Positions 17,710 to 19,446 of a stretch of 19,446 nt of DNA are shown in pieces. The notes under the pieces are model-generated. The model was not told the DNA's origin, made no database searches, and saw nothing but the letters and a program-made list of their open reading frames with translations. The position numbers and the translations under genes were made by a program. This stretch comes from DATKDU01 sp035512595 (lineage in GTDB: Bacteria; Planctomycetota; Planctomycetia; Pirellulales; Pirellulaceae): the NCBI GenBank assembly GCA_035512595.1, contig DATKDU010000570.1:1-19446 (forward strand), in the 5' to 3' direction. The stretch's first letter is position 1. Each line of letters starts with the position of its first letter.

Positions 17710-19077
17710 ATGCGTTTTTTGCTTATCCTCGGGATCTTGCTCGCCCAGTTGGTGATCGTTCCTATCGCAGTGGCCGGCGACGGGGCGCCGCAGGGGCTTT
17801 CGCCCCAACAGCGCGGCTACTGGCTGCTGGTCAACAAGGCCTACGTCACCCCCGACTTCGACCAGGAGACGTTCGACAGCGCTCGGAAGCTGTGGCCCGA
17901 ACCGCTCAAGTCGCAGGCTGAGGGGGCAACGCCCGACGAGCGGCGGAAGCTGGCCTTCTCGCGCTACGGCCTGACGCCGCGCCCCGACGATCCGACCAGG
18001 CCGCTTCAATATGTTGTCGATGAGCGCGGCATTTGGACGATGAACTGCTTTGCCTGCCACGGCGGCAAGGTGGCGGGGAAACACTGGCCCGGACTGCCCA
18101 ACTCGCTGTATGCCCTGCAAACGCTGACCGAAGAAACGCGGGCCGTCAAAGTCGCGCTCGGCAAGCCGCTGGGGCGGATGGATTTTGGCAGCGTGTTTGT
18201 GCCGCTGGGAGCGACCAACGGCACGACCAACGCGGTCAACTTCGGCGTGGCCCTGATGGGCTTTCGCGACGCCGACCTGAACTTTCACGCCGATCGCGTT
18301 CCGCCGAAGATGGTCCACCACGATATGGACGCCCCGCCCTGGTGGCACTTCCGCAAAAAGCGGATGCTGTACATCGACGGCTTCGCCGAGAAGGGGCACC
18401 GGGCCTTGTCACAGTTCGCGATGGTCCGCAGCAACGGGCCGGAGAAATTCCGCGCGTGGGAAGCGGAGTATCGCGACATTTCTGCGTACATCACGTCGAT
18501 CGAGCCGCCGAAGTATCCGTACGCGATCGATGGCGAACTGGCGGAGCGAGGGCGTATGGTATTCGAGAAGAACTGTGCCGACTGCCATGGGACGTATGGG
18601 ACGAATGGGACCTATCCTGAACGATTGGTTCCCATCGACGAGGTGAAGACCGACCGCGTGCGGCTCGATGCGCTCTCGCCGGCCCATCGCGACTCCTACG
18701 GCAAGAGCTGGTTTGCCCACTATGGCGAGAAGCGGTACGTCCGCGATCCGGGGGGATACGTCGCCCCGCCGCTGGATGGCATTTGGGCGAGCAGCCCGTA
18801 CTTCCACAATGGCAGCGTGCCGACGCTGTGGCACGTCCTGCACCCCAGCCAGCGTCCGGTTGTCTGGAAACGAACCGAAGACGGTTACGATCAAGAGCGC
18901 GTTGGGCTGGAGGTCGCCGCCTTCGAGGGGCTTCCGGCCGATGCGAAGGCCGGCTGGCAGCGGCGGGCCCACTACGACACCCGCGGCTTTGGCAAGAGTG
19001 CCGCGGGGCATGACTTTCCGGACGCATTGAGCGAGGAGGAGAAGCGGGCCGTGCTGGAATACCTGAAGACGCTGTAG
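17710..19077 (+). CDS. Secreted RoxA/MauG-like di-heme c-type cytochrome
   Basis: A 455-residue protein with a Sec signal peptide (hydrophobic 3-20, likely cleavage after AVA at 22), so it acts in the periplasm. Two c-heme sites are present: Cys113-x-x-Cys116-His117 (CFACHGGK) and Cys289-x-x-Cys292-His293 (CADCHGTYG). The blocks GATNGTTNAVNFG, APPWWHFRKK, PKYPYAIDGELAERGRMVFE and YVAPPLDGIWASSPYFHNGS match the RoxA-like branch of di-heme cytochromes, related to rubber oxygenase and MauG/cytochrome c peroxidase. It is shorter than typical rubber oxygenases, and rubber cleavage is not implied. The reaction is unknown and may be peroxidase or oxygenase. The ATG at 17710 is chosen because it starts the signal peptide directly; an upstream TTG at 17653 would add 19 unsupported residues. 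Confidence 0.88.
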   Translation: MRFLLILGILLAQLVIVPIAVAGDGAPQGLSPQQRGYWLLVNKAYVTPDFDQETFDSARKLWPEPLKSQAEGATPDERRKLAFSRYGLTPRPDDPTRPLQYVVDERGIWTMNCFACHGGKVAGKHWPGLPNSLYALQTLTEETRAVKVALGKPLGRMDFGSVFVPLGATNGTTNAVNFGVALMGFRDADLNFHADRVPPKMVHHDMDAPPWWHFRKKRMLYIDGFAEKGHRALSQFAMVRSNGPEKFRAWEAEYRDISAYITSIEPPKYPYAIDGELAERGRMVFEKNCADCHGTYGTNGTYPERLVPIDEVKTDRVRLDALSPAHRDSYGKSWFAHYGEKRYVRDPGGYVAPPLDGIWASSPYFHNGSVPTLWHVLHPSQRPVVWKRTEDGYDQERVGLEVAAFEGLPADAKAGWQRRAHYDTRGFGKSAAGHDFPDALSEEEKRAVLEYLKTL

Positions 19078-19110
19078 CGCGGCGTGTGAATGACCAAGCG
19101 ACAAGCATCT

Positions 19111-19137
19111 CTCCGCCTCGCCTACGGCGGCGGGGAG
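19111..19137. terminator. Possible hairpin between convergent genes
   Basis: CTCCGCCTCGCC and GGCGGCGGGGAG around TAC pair at both ends with an internal mismatch of four bases. It lies between the cytochrome stop (19077) and the minus-strand gene stop (19162) and is followed by TAAAA. Weak evidence. Confidence 0.3.
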
Positions 19138-19161
19138 TAAAACCACGCGGCGGCCGCTTCC

Positions 19162-19446
19162 TTAGACGAATATATCCAGGTCGAGGCTGCCGACTCCCCG
19201 CGGGAACTTGAAGCGGAAGCCCTTGTTGCGGACCAGCGCCTCGATGCTCCCGGAAAACAGCGTCTTGTTGCTGCCGGCAATTTTGGCCGTCAGCTTTCCG
19301 TCCGAACTGATCGAGCCGCTAAAGTGGGGATGGCCCAGATCGTCGAAGTCGATCTCGACTCGCCCCGAGATCGTGGCAATCGCCTTGCCGCTGACAGTGC
19401 CCGCCAGGTAATCGATCTTCGCGCTCCATTCGATCTTGCCGGTGAA
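19162..19446 (-). CDS. C-terminal fragment of an unrecognised, beta-rich protein
   Basis: The minus-strand frame is open from the window edge (19446) to TAA at 19162-19164, giving 94 residues without any methionine, so the start is outside. The sequence alternates polar and hydrophobic residues with many Gly, Ser and Thr: YLAGTVSGKAIATISGRVEI, ISSDGKLTAKIAG and GFRFKFPRGVGSLDLDIFV. This suggests repeated beta strands, as in a secreted or surface beta-sandwich or beta-solenoid protein. I do not recognise the family. It is convergent with the cytochrome gene. The frame's even amino-acid pattern and the weaker opposite-strand alternative (67 codons, running off no homology) support it as coding. 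Confidence 0.55.
   Translation of the reverse strand, partial: FTGKIEWSAKIDYLAGTVSGKAIATISGRVEIDFDDLGHPHFSGSISSDGKLTAKIAGSNKTLFSGSIEALVRNKGFRFKFPRGVGSLDLDIFV

Overview
The window looks like a chromosomal segment of a planctomycete, probably Pirellulales-like. This rests on three things: G+C-rich coding with little Shine-Dalgarno use, a protein set typical of that group (ABC-2 permease fused to a CPBP protease, RoxA-like di-heme cytochrome, sulfotransferase-like plus class IV aminotransferase pair, HEAT-repeat protein), and a very high density of short palindromic and heptameric repeats. The phylum assignment is inference from gene content, not from a marker gene. I see no rRNA, tRNA, CRISPR array, phage genes or recognisable riboswitch.

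Layout. 1-4974 is a plus-strand run: the end of a receiver-domain protein, a hybrid histidine kinase with two receivers, a P-loop sulfotransferase-like protein, a class IV aminotransferase and a xylose-isomerase-like TIM-barrel protein. 4975-5724 has no gene and is packed with repeats. 5725-7282 is an island: a HEAT-repeat gene of clearly lower G+C, an IS66-like transposase remnant, and a REP-associated tyrosine transposase (RAYT) flanked by two inverted, nearly identical 56-bp double-hairpin repeats. 7283-8053 (minus) is a dolichyl-phosphate-mannose-synthase-like glycosyltransferase. 8226-11203 (plus) is a two-gene ABC exporter whose permease carries a C-terminal CPBP intramembrane protease. 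11271-11726 (minus) is an uncharacterised protein. 11876-15712 is full-length cobalamin-dependent methionine synthase (metH). 15757-16265 (minus) is a translationally coupled pair: a ParB-like small protein and an unknown 72-residue protein. 16465-17613 encodes a TerC-family membrane protein and 17710-19077 a secreted RoxA-like di-heme cytochrome. The window ends inside a minus-strand gene of unknown function.

The most unusual feature is how far palindromic repeats have penetrated genes. metH carries two in-frame palindrome-pair insertions. One lies between the zinc/homocysteine and pterin domains, the other inside the reactivation domain. Key-residue numbering compared with E. coli MetH jumps by about 30 and then about 15 residues at exactly these places. 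A heptameric hairpin repeat with a matched variant unit also ends one base before the start codon of the TIM-barrel gene. Together with the intact RAYT unit, this suggests a genome in which REP-like elements are or recently were active and are tolerated as protein-coding linkers, much like the Rickettsia palindromic elements.

No single undescribed multi-gene system is certain here. The best candidates for follow-up are the metH palindromic peptides, the sulfotransferase-like/aminotransferase/isomerase cluster, and the small ParB-like gene pair.
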